Source of the DNA: Candidatus Jettenia sp. AMX2
GTDB taxonomy: Bacteria > Planctomycetota > Brocadiia > Brocadiales > Brocadiaceae
Assembly: GCA_030583665.1 (NCBI GenBank)
Contig: CP129469.1
Coordinates: 1,541,043 to 1,605,042 of the forward strand
DNA: 64,000 nucleotides
Direction: 5' to 3'
Below the pieces are notes generated by a model. It was not told where the DNA came from, searched no databases, and saw only the letters and a program-made list of their open reading frames with translations. This document shows, in pieces, positions 1 to 7,089 of the stretch. Positions within the stretch are counted from its first letter, which is position 1. Each line of letters starts with the position of its first letter. The position numbers were made by a program, and so were the translations under genes.

Positions 1-14
1 TATTCGGTACGCAT
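1..14 (-). CDS. brnA: BrnA-type antitoxin, 5' end only (runs off window)
   Basis: On the minus strand a GGTGGAGG ribosome-binding site precedes an ATG at 14, and only the first codons (MRTE) are inside the window. It starts 25 nt after the brnT stop, the usual toxin-then-antitoxin order. The identity is inferred from position; only four codons are visible. Confidence 0.45.
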
Positions 15-39
15 ACCGTTGTCCTCCACCTGTATTATT

Positions 40-324
40 TTAGTTACTGCTTTCTTCATAAAGTTTCCGCTCTGATGGGGTTGCCTTACGGCAACTGATA
101 AGACGTATGTTCGAGCCACGTTCAGTATAAACCACTACCAGCACATGACCCTTATCAGAACTACCAATATCAATATACCGTTGCTCCTCCACTGAATGGT
201 CAGGGTCGGGTATCGTAATTGAAAAAGGATCAATAAAAACTGTTGTGGCTTCATCAAAACTAACTCTGTGCTTTTTGAGATTCGCCTTGGCTTTTTCTTC
301 GTCCCACTCAAAGTTCAGTTTCAT
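40..324 (-). CDS. brnT: BrnT family ribonuclease toxin
   Basis: This 94-residue protein has the BrnT pattern: N-terminal FEWDEEKAKANLKKHRVSF, then the DPDHS segment and a C-terminal ISCRKATPSERKLYEE block. BrnT toxins are RelE-like ribonucleases neutralised by BrnA. The start at 324 was chosen because AAAGGAG lies just upstream; an in-frame upstream extension runs into the attC site at 360-431. It is the cassette furthest from the integrase in this window and is followed at once by a probable brnA. A second, broken brnT lies at 1421-1692. Confidence 0.88.
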   Translation of the reverse strand: MKLNFEWDEEKAKANLKKHRVSFDEATTVFIDPFSITIPDPDHSVEEQRYIDIGSSDKGHVLVVVYTERGSNIRLISCRKATPSERKLYEESSN

Positions 325-359
325 TATGGCTCCTTTGAACCATAGCGTATTGTTTAAGC

Positions 360-431
360 AACTAACGTATCGGGAAATGACCCGCCCGCCCGGCTTCTTT
401 GGGCGGTCGGTGTCCATTTTTCTAGTTGGGC
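360..431 (-). other. attC site
   Basis: On the minus strand GCCCAAC (431-425) opens the site and GTTAGTT (366-360) closes it. Between them is an imperfect hairpin, GACCGCCC pairing with GGGCGGGTC, with one unpaired extra base. It begins 5 nt after the stop of the HNH gene at 437, as expected for the 3' end of an integron cassette. Confidence 0.8.
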
Positions 432-436
432 GCTGT

Positions 437-1150
437 TCATTTTTTGTCCTGTTGGATTTTGCGAATAAGCATTAAGGCTGACCGTATAGTGTCATCATGG
501 ATGCTGAAGAGGGCATCATTCCTATCTGTTTCGGACATGGCGCAAATGGCTCTGCCTGCTATCGCCAAAAGCGTCTGCAAGTCTTCCTTCCCTTTTTTTG
601 AAGAGGTTATGTGCCGGGCCATGATATCCAGCCTTGTGGTGCCAGTTACTGTGGCAGAATCTGGAACAGGTTGGCTGAGAAACGACCATGCATTTTCGAT
701 TTGTTCTCGAAAATCAGGGTCCTTGATTTCGTTCAACAACACGCTCAGAAGCCTAGGCTCATACAGGGCAGACGCGGCGAAAAAGAATAGTGCCACGTTT
801 TCTTCGATAAACTGTCGTTTCAATCGCGCCCTCTCTTCTTCCTCTCCGCTAGCTGAACTTATCCGTCGCCGATGGACTTCATCATAAAGTGCCTGGCGAT
901 ATTTCTTAACCTCGTACTCCGAATAGTTCTTGGTCTGGCTACTCTTACTGTCGTAATCATCGTGATGTGAAAGGCACAACCACGCAAGGTTTTCATATAC
1001 GCTATTCGATGAGTCCTGATCGAGATGAGCTATCTGCCCCTTCTTCTCTGAATAGTCGTGATTCACGCCAAAGCAAATACAACATCGGCGCGCGCTTGAC
1101 TCAAGCACTTTGAACACGGTAAGGTCACTCGGACGTATTCTCTGTGACAT
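437..1150 (-). CDS. HNH endonuclease-like cassette protein
   Basis: The protein is about 237 residues. Its N-terminal third carries an HNH/zinc-ribbon-like nuclease pattern: CCICFG, then GQIAHLDQD, then NLAWLCLSHHDDYD. The C-terminal 130 residues are helical and not recognised. The ATG at 1150 was preferred over one at 1177 because GAGGTC lies about 6 nt before it. Both flanks are attC-like sites, so it is a single-gene cassette. HNH proteins in such arrays are often restriction or phage-defence nucleases, but the target is unknown. Confidence 0.75.
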   Translation of the reverse strand: MSQRIRPSDLTVFKVLESSARRCCICFGVNHDYSEKKGQIAHLDQDSSNSVYENLAWLCLSHHDDYDSKSSQTKNYSEYEVKKYRQALYDEVHRRRISSASGEEEERARLKRQFIEENVALFFFAASALYEPRLLSVLLNEIKDPDFREQIENAWSFLSQPVPDSATVTGTTRLDIMARHITSSKKGKEDLQTLLAIAGRAICAMSETDRNDALFSIHDDTIRSALMLIRKIQQDKK

Positions 1151-1171
1151 GTTTGACCTCTTTTCTTTACA

Positions 1172-1229
1172 AACCAACGATCAATCTCACCTGACGCCAT
1201 AGGCGTTCAGGTGGAGCGCTTTGTTAGAC
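1172..1229 (-). other. attC site
   Basis: GTCTAAC (1229-1223) and GTTGGTT (1178-1172) flank a hairpin CACCTGA-CGCC/GGCG-TCAGGTG on the minus strand. The stop codon of the upstream antitoxin gene (1207-1209) lies inside the site. Confidence 0.8.
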
Positions 1230-1420
1230 CTGTTGCTTGTCGTGCTATTTTTAGCAAATTCCGCAGTGCTTCATTAACTGAGGTATCATTTGGAAATGCT
1301 TTTGCCACATCAGGACTGAGAAGAACAAGATTAGTTCCTTTTTTGTACTCATCAAAATATTTGCCTCTTATTCCTTTTCCTAAATCTTCCCGCTTATACT
1401 CTTTTCGCATTTCTTCGTGT

Positions 1421-1434
<14 letters not shown>
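1207..1434 (-). CDS. BrnT-associated antitoxin (BrnA-like)
   Basis: A 75-residue, lysine-rich protein whose central part (LLSPDVAKAFPNDTSVNEALRNLL) resembles the ribbon-helix-helix DNA-binding domain of small antitoxins. Its ATG lies inside the last codons of the broken brnT at 1421-1692, the overlap typical of a translationally coupled pair. The last residues are encoded by the attC sequence, so the natural C terminus was probably altered on cassette formation. The partner toxin is frameshifted. Confidence 0.6.
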
Positions 1435-1695
<261 letters not shown>

Positions 1696-1715
1696 TTATT
1701 TTATCATTTTTTGTG

Positions 1716-2721
1716 GTACCGGATAGGTCACGGGCATTGCTGCCCGACTCCCTCCTAAGAACCACCAGGACGTGACAGTTTCCCGTCATCCGGCTCAAGC
1801 ATTTCTATAAGCTGCCCTTGTGGGACAACCCGACTGTTTTACCTCGAAGCTATCATTGCCTGATATTGGCGATGTGATAGCGCACCAAGCAGACGTGCTT
1901 CCTTAACGTTTTTCCTTCTCCGGAAATAATTACTGTATTCAGGAAGGTAAGGATTTGCTTCTGCTTTGATCTTTCTCTGTCTTTTTATCCCTATAGAGAA
2001 TACCCGAATTACTTTTAAAATTCGAGTCTTCTTTTTGTGCTTGTGTAAGTCCGCTGTGGTTTCCGCCACAGGAGATAGTGCAAGCTTGTATTGTGCCTGC
2101 ATTGCTCTGTCGAACATTGTTGGAATCGAAAGCGGGCGTTTCTTTCCGTTTTTCTTTGGGATATATATTCTTCTGAGGGGTTGAGGGTTATAACCGTGTC
2201 GTTTTAGACTGAAAGCGGCCTGCATTTTGTCTTTATTGCCTTTCCATTTGCTTTTTCCAACTTCTCAGTAATACCCCTTCATCAGTCTGCCTTACGGTTG
2301 ACCTGCCATATATTGCATTTGGCGAAGTGACAGCATTCCCCCGTTCTGCATAATTGACCAGTGGATAACTTAGGTGGCACCTGAACACCGGCAGTTCTAC
2401 AATTCCGTACAGGCACGTTAGCGACCTGTAAACCTGACTGCACACACAAACGCTGGGAGTGTGTTCTTGACCTGTTAATTCCGGTAGGTCTGTTGCTCGT
2501 TTGCGATGCGTCAACGGTACTTCGATTAATCTCACCCTATTATCCAGACCCTAGCCCTTAACCGGACGGAATTTCCGGATGGGTTTTCACCTCACGGTTT
2601 CTACCCGTTTCGGTACATTGTCGGGAGGGCTCCACACCCCATCATCTGTGCAATGGTAGCATGCCTCCCCACGGTACTGATGGGAATACATCCGGTATAA
2701 CCAAGGTGATAACTTCTTGTT
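1716..2721 (-). mobile_element. Deleted group II (IIC-type) intron, copy 1
   Basis: This 1006-bp block is almost identical to 4130-5135. Its 3' part contains a domain V-like hairpin at 1758-1796 (GAGCCGGATGACGGGAAACT then GTCACG), followed by a domain VI-like hairpin ending near CTATCCGGTAC. The intron-encoded protein has lost its N terminus and the catalytic core of the reverse transcriptase. Domain V carries a 3-bp insertion compared with the fragment at 13279-13314. It lies between an attC (2751-2815) and the frameshifted brnT. A near-consensus intron 5' end (GTGCA) is at about 2739, just beyond the shared block. Confidence 0.8.
1839..2225 (-). pseudogene. ltrA: Group II intron reverse transcriptase/maturase, internally deleted
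   Basis: The 128-residue frame begins at [20 protein letters not shown], the start of the RT palm motifs, and continues through [20 protein letters not shown] to the ETTAD segment. It then jumps to a C-terminal piece ([16 protein letters not shown]) like the end of IIC maturases. The YADD catalytic centre, thumb and HNH region are absent. Codons upstream in another frame (WKGNKDKM) suggest that the N-terminal part is also lost. It cannot be an active reverse transcriptase. Confidence 0.85.
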
Positions 2722-2750
2722 ATACAATCAATTATGCACCATCGGGGCGC

Positions 2751-2815
2751 AAATAACGCTAAAACCACAGGTGCGGCGGTCGTTATGCCGCATCCTGTGG
2801 AGTGATTTGTTATGT
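2751..2815 (-). other. attC site
   Basis: On the minus strand ACATAAC (2815-2809) and GTTATTT (2757-2751) flank the hairpin CCACAGG-TGCGGC/GCCGCA-CCTGTGG with one bulged base. The stop codon of the antitoxin at 2817 is 2 nt upstream. The deleted group II intron copy begins about 30 nt beyond it. Confidence 0.8.
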
Positions 2816-2816
2816 G

Positions 2817-3020
2817 CTACTTCGTTATTGTTTCTACTATAGAAATATCCTTTTTTATCCACTCATTTACTATCGTTGCAACCTCAACACCCTTCTTCTT
2901 TGAAAATTTTCTTAGCACTTCCATCGTGTCAGGGTCGATGTAAATAGGCAGATACGATTCTGCGTCAGGGCGATAAAACTTGCCTCTTTCACCTTCTGAA
3001 AAATTGTATTCTTTTTTCAT
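2817..3020 (-). CDS. Small ribbon-helix-helix-like antitoxin protein
   Basis: A 67-residue protein with FYRPDAESYLPIYIDPDTME then a helix-turn-helix-like segment (VLRKFSKKKGVEVATIVNEW). This is the layout of CopG/BrnA-type antitoxins: a short beta strand for DNA contact followed by two helices. GGGAGG lies 7 nt before the ATG. No toxin gene accompanies it: the 315 bp upstream contain no credible reading frame. It is therefore an orphan cassette antitoxin or one that lost its partner. Confidence 0.6.
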   Translation of the reverse strand: MKKEYNFSEGERGKFYRPDAESYLPIYIDPDTMEVLRKFSKKKGVEVATIVNEWIKKDISIVETITK

Positions 3021-3335
3021 TTATTTTCCTCCCGATTTGGTAGTACAATTTATGCCTGTTTATCTGGTTTTGGTCATTTTTTTTGCCATATTTTATGGTA
3101 TTCGCAAAAATCAATCTGAATAGTTACAAAATAAAGGCAAAAAAAATCGAAACTGAATATTTAAGATGTGCCCTTTTCTTTTCCTTCTGCCAATTAACGT
3201 TTTATTCATTTGCGGTGATTATTTTGGTGGACGGTGCCCACCCTATATTCTGAATATTAAGTAGCCTGAAGCGTTACCCCATCGGGATGTAAATGTAGTC
3301 ACAAGAAAAAAGCTCACTGAACAACGGATAATTCC
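3021..3335. other. Gene-free stretch
   Basis: No credible coding frame is seen on either strand, and I could not identify a convincing attC here although one would be expected between two cassettes. A fragment reading GGTGGACGGTGCCCACCCTA (about 3231-3250) resembles one at about 50991-51010 (GGTGGACAATGCCCACCCTA), a dispersed short repeat. Confidence 0.5.
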
Positions 3336-3689
3336 TTATTTGAAAGGCAGATAGAACACTTGATTTTGCCATTCTTCATACTCGCTGCATTCTACAACGA
3401 GTATGAGGTCCTCAATGATGTGCCTGAAAGGAGTATCCTGGCTCACAATAAAAACACCGGTTACCAATTCTCCTCGATCTATACGATTATAAACAAATTC
3501 GGGGATGGTTTCGACATCGTGGGTAAGCAGAATTCTTTGTTCAGCGGTCGCCCAATCAAGAATTTCGGGATCCGCTTTTCCTGAAAGTCCCACATCTTGA
3601 ATCCGAGCAATATCTAAAGACCGCTTACGCAGCAATAGTCCCCTGATAATATGATTGTTAAAGTTCTCATCCGCGGCAAAGAGAATCAT
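3336..3689 (-). CDS. DUF5615 PIN-like toxin
   Basis: A 117-residue protein with the DUF5615 (Mut7-C-like PIN fold) pattern: N-terminal ILFAADENFNN with the first acidic residues, IQDVGLSGKADPEILDWA, and RILLTHDVETIPEF carrying the second acidic cluster. Members are predicted ribonuclease toxins. It follows the DUF433 gene by 3 nt, the standard antitoxin-toxin pair. The acidic residues appear intact, so it may be active. Confidence 0.85.
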   Translation of the reverse strand: MILFAADENFNNHIIRGLLLRKRSLDIARIQDVGLSGKADPEILDWATAEQRILLTHDVETIPEFVYNRIDRGELVTGVFIVSQDTPFRHIIEDLILVVECSEYEEWQNQVFYLPFK

Positions 3690-3692
3690 AAT

Positions 3693-4025
3693 CTATCCCG
3701 TGGACTTTCGGCGTTTTAACAGTCTTTCGCGGATACCACGGGGATTAAACTGCGCTTCAACCTTCTGGCGAATTGTTGACGCTTTCCTTTTCTGATCTTC
3801 CAGATACGCGTCTACATCTGTTTTATTTCTAAGGTAATAACCGATCACTTCATAAACATCAGCAAGATCTAAGACCGGATATTGATATACAATTTCTTCG
3901 CACGTAGCGCCGCTATTGAAAGCAAAAATAATGCTTTCAAGTGTTACACGAGTTTCACCTATACGGATTACACCACTCGGGTCTTTTTTTAGCGGCAGAG
4001 GATTTGTTTTAATAGCCAGTTCCAT
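3693..4025 (-). CDS. DUF433 domain antitoxin
   Basis: About 110 residues. The DUF433 signature is clear: GVIRIGETRVTLESIIFAFN, then GATCEEIVYQYPVLDLADVYEVIGYYLRN, a helix-turn-helix module. The ATG at 4025 has AGGA 8 nt upstream; an alternative ATG at 4034 has a poorer site. It is presumably co-transcribed with the DUF5615 toxin that follows after 3 nt. The second deleted group II intron copy ends 105 bp upstream, so its original promoter context has been replaced. Confidence 0.88.
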   Translation of the reverse strand: MELAIKTNPLPLKKDPSGVIRIGETRVTLESIIFAFNSGATCEEIVYQYPVLDLADVYEVIGYYLRNKTDVDAYLEDQKRKASTIRQKVEAQFNPRGIRERLLKRRKSTG

Positions 4026-4129
4026 AAAGTCCATCCTGTAATATATTCAGACATAAGATAAACACTTATTCAAGTTTAAACAAACAAAAACAGGGAGGAA
4101 AATTTGATATCAACTACTATTTCCTGCCC

Positions 4130-5135
4130 GTACCGGATAGGTCACGGGCATTGCTGCCCGACTCCCTCCTAAGAACCACCAGGACGTGACAGTTTCCCGT
4201 CATCCGGCTCAAGCATTTCTATAAGCTGCCCTTGTGGGACAACCCGACTGTTTTACCTCGAAGCTATCATTGCCTGATATTGGCGATGTGATAGCGCACC
4301 AAGCAGACGTGCTTCCTTAACGTTTTTCCTTCTCCGGAAATAATTACTGTATTCAGGAAGGTAAGGATTTGCTTCTGCTTTGATCTTTCTCTGTCTTTTT
4401 ATCCCTATAGAGAATACCCGAATTACTTTTAAAATTCGAGTCTTCTTTTTGTGCTTGTGTAAGTCCGCTGTGGTTTCCGCCACAGGAGATAGTGCAAGCT
4501 TGTATTGTGCCTGCATTGCTCTGTCGAACATTGTTGGAATCGAAAGCGGGCGTTTCTTTCCGTTTTTCTTTGGGATATATATTCTTCTGAGGGGTTGAGG
4601 GTTATAACCGTGTCGTTTTAGACTGAAAGCGGCCTGCATTTTGTCTTTATTGCCTTTCCATTTGCTTTTTCCAACTTCTCAGTAATACCCCTTCATCAGT
4701 CTGCCTTACGGTTGACCTGCCATATATTGCATTTGGCGAAGTGACAGCATTCCCCCGTTCTGCATAATTGACCAGTGGATAACTTAGGTGGCACCTGAAC
4801 ACCGGCAGTTCTACAATTCCGTACAGGCACGTTAGCGACCTGTAAACCTGACTGCACACACAAACGCTGGGAGTGTGTTCTTGACCTGTTAATTCCGGTA
4901 GGTCTGTTGCTCGTTTGCGATGCGTCAACGGTACTTCGATTAATCTCACCCTATTATCCAGACCCTAGCCCTTAACCGGACGGAATTTCCGGATGGGTTT
5001 TCACCTCACGGTTTCTACCCGTTTCGGTACATTGTCGGGAGGGCTCCACACCCCATCATCTGTGCAATGGTAGCATGCCTCCCTAGAGTACTGATGTGAA
5101 TACATCTGGTATAATCAAGGTGATAACTTCTTGTT
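4130..5135 (-). mobile_element. Deleted group II (IIC-type) intron, copy 2
   Basis: Same length and nearly the same sequence as 1716-2721, including the same internal deletion of the reverse transcriptase gene. Domain V lies at 4172-4210. The few differences I see between the copies are clustered in the last 60 bp at the intron 5' side (about 5080-5120). On that side it interrupts a small antitoxin-like gene (5136-5300). Confidence 0.82.
4253..4639 (-). pseudogene. ltrA: Group II intron reverse transcriptase/maturase, internally deleted (copy 2)
   Basis: The 128-residue product is identical to that at 1839-2225: RT entry motif ([20 protein letters not shown]), ETTAD, then a jump to the C-terminal [11 protein letters not shown] segment. 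The catalytic YADD region is missing. Identical deletion endpoints in both copies mean the deleted form itself was copied. Confidence 0.85.
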
Positions 5136-5300
5136 CCCTTTTGCTTCCTCATGAGGAATGCATTGCCCTTCATCTGCCTGTTTAATGCCTTTTTCAATTT
5201 TTGCAAGTAAATATAGTCTCTCCATTGCTTCTTCTATTGTAGTTTTTTCTGGTAAATCACGTAAACTGTCAATTATCTTTTTCTTATCTAAAGCAAACAT
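5136..5300 (-). pseudogene. Antitoxin-like gene truncated by group II intron copy 2
   Basis: From ATG 5300 (AAGGTGAG upstream) the product reads MFALDKKKIIDSLRDLPEKT ... GKGIKQADEG-like helices and ends with CIPHEEAK. This is the pattern of small RelB-like addiction-module antitoxins, whose natural C terminus continues past the EEAK motif for a few residues. Here the frame enters the intron (GNKKLSP). The missing end is not recognisable on the other intron flank at 4130, so part of the cassette and its toxin were lost. Confidence 0.6.
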
Positions 5301-5325
5301 TTTCTCACCTTCTCTTTTTTATTTT

Positions 5326-5409
5326 GTTATAACGGGAAGCTCACCTGCGGGCCTCGGTGCAGTCTTTAGCCACCGACTTTCTCCTGTCAGGTGAAGCTTT
5401 TGGTTCGGT
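5326..5409 (-). other. attC-like site
   Basis: Inverted arms AAGCTCACCTG (5337-5347) and CAGGTGAAGCTT (5388-5399) differ by one extra base, as in the extrahelical base of attC sites. The outer boxes (GTTATAAC at 5326, ACCGAAC at 5409) fit the consensus poorly, so the exact limits are uncertain. Confidence 0.55.
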
Positions 5410-5550
5410 TTCGTCCGTCGCCTGCCTGAGCTTCTGCAAATCTGCCATTATCTTAGACAGGAAGTCCTGCTTGATAAATGGCCCAAATTGATTCTTTATC
5501 ACTATTTTCACTTTCTCCTGCCCTGAATAACTCTTTCTTTGTTTCTTCAT
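5341..5550 (-). CDS. Small hypothetical cassette protein
   Basis: Starting at ATG 5550 (GAGGAGGAA 8 nt upstream) this gives a basic protein of about 69 residues beginning MKKQRKSYSGQEKVKIVIKN. The N terminus is reminiscent of small transposase OrfA proteins, but the rest does not continue that pattern. The last 20 residues are encoded by the attC-like hairpin. It could be a genuine short cassette gene or a fragment; I assign no function. Confidence 0.35.
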   Translation of the reverse strand: MKKQRKSYSGQEKVKIVIKNQFGPFIKQDFLSKIMADLQKLRQATDETEPKASPDRRKSVAKDCTEARR

Positions 5551-5632
5551 ATACATTTCCTCCTCTGTTTTTAATCTTTATTATACTAACTTTTTTGAGG
5601 AAATGTCCAATTCCGGCTGAAGCAGAACACCT

Positions 5633-5695
5633 GCTCAACGACCTGCGGTTGCAGCCGACCTCGCTACGCTCGGCGGCTGCAACCGCTTGTTAGGC
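5633..5695 (-). other. attC site
   Basis: GCCTAAC (5695-5689) and GTTGAGC (5639-5633) flank a long hairpin, GCGGTTGCAGCCG pairing with CGGCTGCAACCGC, on the minus strand. The stop codon of the DUF2442 gene (5690-5692) is formed by the first box. Confidence 0.9.
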
Positions 5696-5947
5696 GCTTC
5701 TTACTTTCCCTTCTGGCATATGAACAATACCAAGCAATCCATCAATAGAAAGATCCTCGTCTAGGAGTGGCCAATGTATGCCGTAGCCCGAGGGGGAGAT
5801 TTCAAAAGTGTTCTTTTCTTGTTCAGAAGCATTATGAAGGACAGGTGATATTTCGCTCACTTTAAATCTCTTTTTCTGATCATCGATGGTGAGAATCATA
5901 AAATCCCCTTCAAAGTGAAGTCCTGTTACTTGATAATGTTTTTTCAT
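5690..5947 (-). CDS. DUF2442 domain protein
   Basis: An 85-residue protein with the DUF2442 pattern: YQVTGLHFEGDFMILTIDDQ followed by KRFKVSEISPVL and a C-terminal IHWPLLDEDLSIDGLLG. DUF2442 and DUF4160 genes form a very common pair of unknown biochemical role, often listed as a putative toxin-antitoxin module. The ATG overlaps the stop of the upstream DUF4160 gene (ATGA), indicating translational coupling. Its TAA lies in the attC box. Confidence 0.88.
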   Translation of the reverse strand: MKKHYQVTGLHFEGDFMILTIDDQKKRFKVSEISPVLHNASEQEKNTFEISPSGYGIHWPLLDEDLSIDGLLGIVHMPEGKVRSA

Positions 5948-6201
5948 TTCTGACGCCTCCGCTGAAACTCTTCCCATTGTTGCTCAATATATTCAAAATG
6001 CCCAAAGATTATTTCTCTTATTTCTCTCCTATCGTGTGGAGATATATTATAACCATAGGCTTCTTCGAGATCAAAGGTTTCCCGGTCAAGCCAATATTTA
6101 CATTCCTTCTCTGCTTTTCGGCAGTGGATATGAATGGGTTCGTTTCCTTCATTGGCATAGAAAAATAACCTCCACCCGGAAATCAATAGTATTGTCGGCA
6201 T
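5944..6201 (-). CDS. DUF4160 domain protein
   Basis: An 85-residue protein with the complete DUF4160 signature: WRLFFYANEGNEPIHIHCRK, then ECKYWLD and a C-terminal helical part (DRREIREIIFGHFEYIEQQW). The histidine-rich EPIHIHC segment is family-typical. It is the first gene of a two-gene cassette with DUF2442, with a 4-bp overlap. Function is not established for the family. Confidence 0.88.
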   Translation of the reverse strand: MPTILLISGWRLFFYANEGNEPIHIHCRKAEKECKYWLDRETFDLEEAYGYNISPHDRREIREIIFGHFEYIEQQWEEFQRRRQK

Positions 6202-6223
6202 ATCTTTCTTCTTTTTTCAACGC

Positions 6224-6289
6224 AACTAACGACGCCCTTGAGCCGCGGCCGACGAAGGAGGCCGTCGGATCTCGAAGGGCTTGTTATGT
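6224..6289 (-). other. attC site
   Basis: ACATAAC (6289-6283) and GTTAGTT (6230-6224) bracket an imperfect hairpin with arms AGCCCTT and AAGGGCG and inner arms GACGGCC/GGCCG. The stop of the HNH gene (6296) is 7 nt upstream. Confidence 0.82.
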
Positions 6290-6295
6290 TTCGAT

Positions 6296-7012
6296 CTACT
6301 CTCCATTTTGCGTGAGCACTGCCTGTAACTCTTCGATTTTTAGCACTGGGGAAGTGCGATGTATCATAGCATGGCAGTTTGGACAAACTGGGCGAAGATC
6401 GTTTACAGGGTCTAGTTCGTATTCTTTACCAATTTCGGCAATGGGCTTTAGATGGTGGACATGGATAAATCCCTTACCTAAATCTCCATAACGGGCTGAG
6501 AAATCAATGCCGCAAACGGAGCAAGAACAGCCCCAGTGTTCTATACATTTTTTTCTCGCGGCAGGATCTCTCTCGTAGGCATTTACTACTACCGTTTTTT
6601 TTGCGCCTTCTACAATCCTTTCAGGTTGAGGAATTTCATCAGGAAGCACTGAGTCATTTGCTGACTCCGCATTGCCAGACTTACTTATTTCAACTTCTAT
6701 TGCTGAGTTTCTTCGATTTACCTTCAAGCCAACTTTGTCTTTATTCTTGAAGCCATGCCTTACTAAAAATTCCCCTAGTTTTTCTTGGCCCCGCTTCAAC
6801 GGAGGATTAGAAATCCAACATGGGTAGTGCAACTTAGACCTTGCTCGAATCTGAGCAGTTGGATATTGATCTGCGCCACAAATCAACGAAACTGGTATCG
6901 CAATGTTATTTTCGAATGGAAAATTTTCTGTTAGCACTATGTCAACACGAACAAAGAGTCTGTCTTTGTCTAGTTTTCTGTGGAGTAATGCGATTGTGCC
7001 TCTAGCATCCAT
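6296..7012 (-). CDS. HNH endonuclease (McrA-like)
   Basis: A 238-residue protein whose C-terminal 80 residues form a textbook HNH domain: CSVCGIDFSARYG, GFIHVHHLKPIAEIG with the catalytic His pair, then DPVNDLRPVCPNCHAMIHR with two zinc-binding CxxC motifs. The N-terminal 120 residues are unassigned and probably a recognition domain. This arrangement is seen in modification-dependent restriction enzymes. It is a single-gene cassette between two attC sites. Confidence 0.85.
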   Translation of the reverse strand: MDARGTIALLHRKLDKDRLFVRVDIVLTENFPFENNIAIPVSLICGADQYPTAQIRARSKLHYPCWISNPPLKRGQEKLGEFLVRHGFKNKDKVGLKVNRRNSAIEVEISKSGNAESANDSVLPDEIPQPERIVEGAKKTVVVNAYERDPAARKKCIEHWGCSCSVCGIDFSARYGDLGKGFIHVHHLKPIAEIGKEYELDPVNDLRPVCPNCHAMIHRTSPVLKIEELQAVLTQNGE

Positions 7013-7032
7013 ATCTGTATCTGCTCATCGAA

Positions 7033-7089
7033 ACATAACGTGTGCTTCAGCGGGAGCGGTACGCGATCCGCTGCAAGCAATGGTTGGAC
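7033..7089 (-). other. attC site
   Basis: GTCCAAC (7089-7083) and GTTATGT (7039-7033) flank arms TTGCTTGCAGCGG and CCGCTGAAGCAC on the minus strand. It ends the cassette carrying the split STAND NTPase gene, whose stop is at 7170. Confidence 0.82.

Noticed and set aside
2233-2535. 100-residue minus-strand frame in intron copy 1 (repeated at 4647-4949)
   Set aside because: It lies in the structured 5' part of the intron, has no family pattern and is conserved only because the two copies are identical in DNA.
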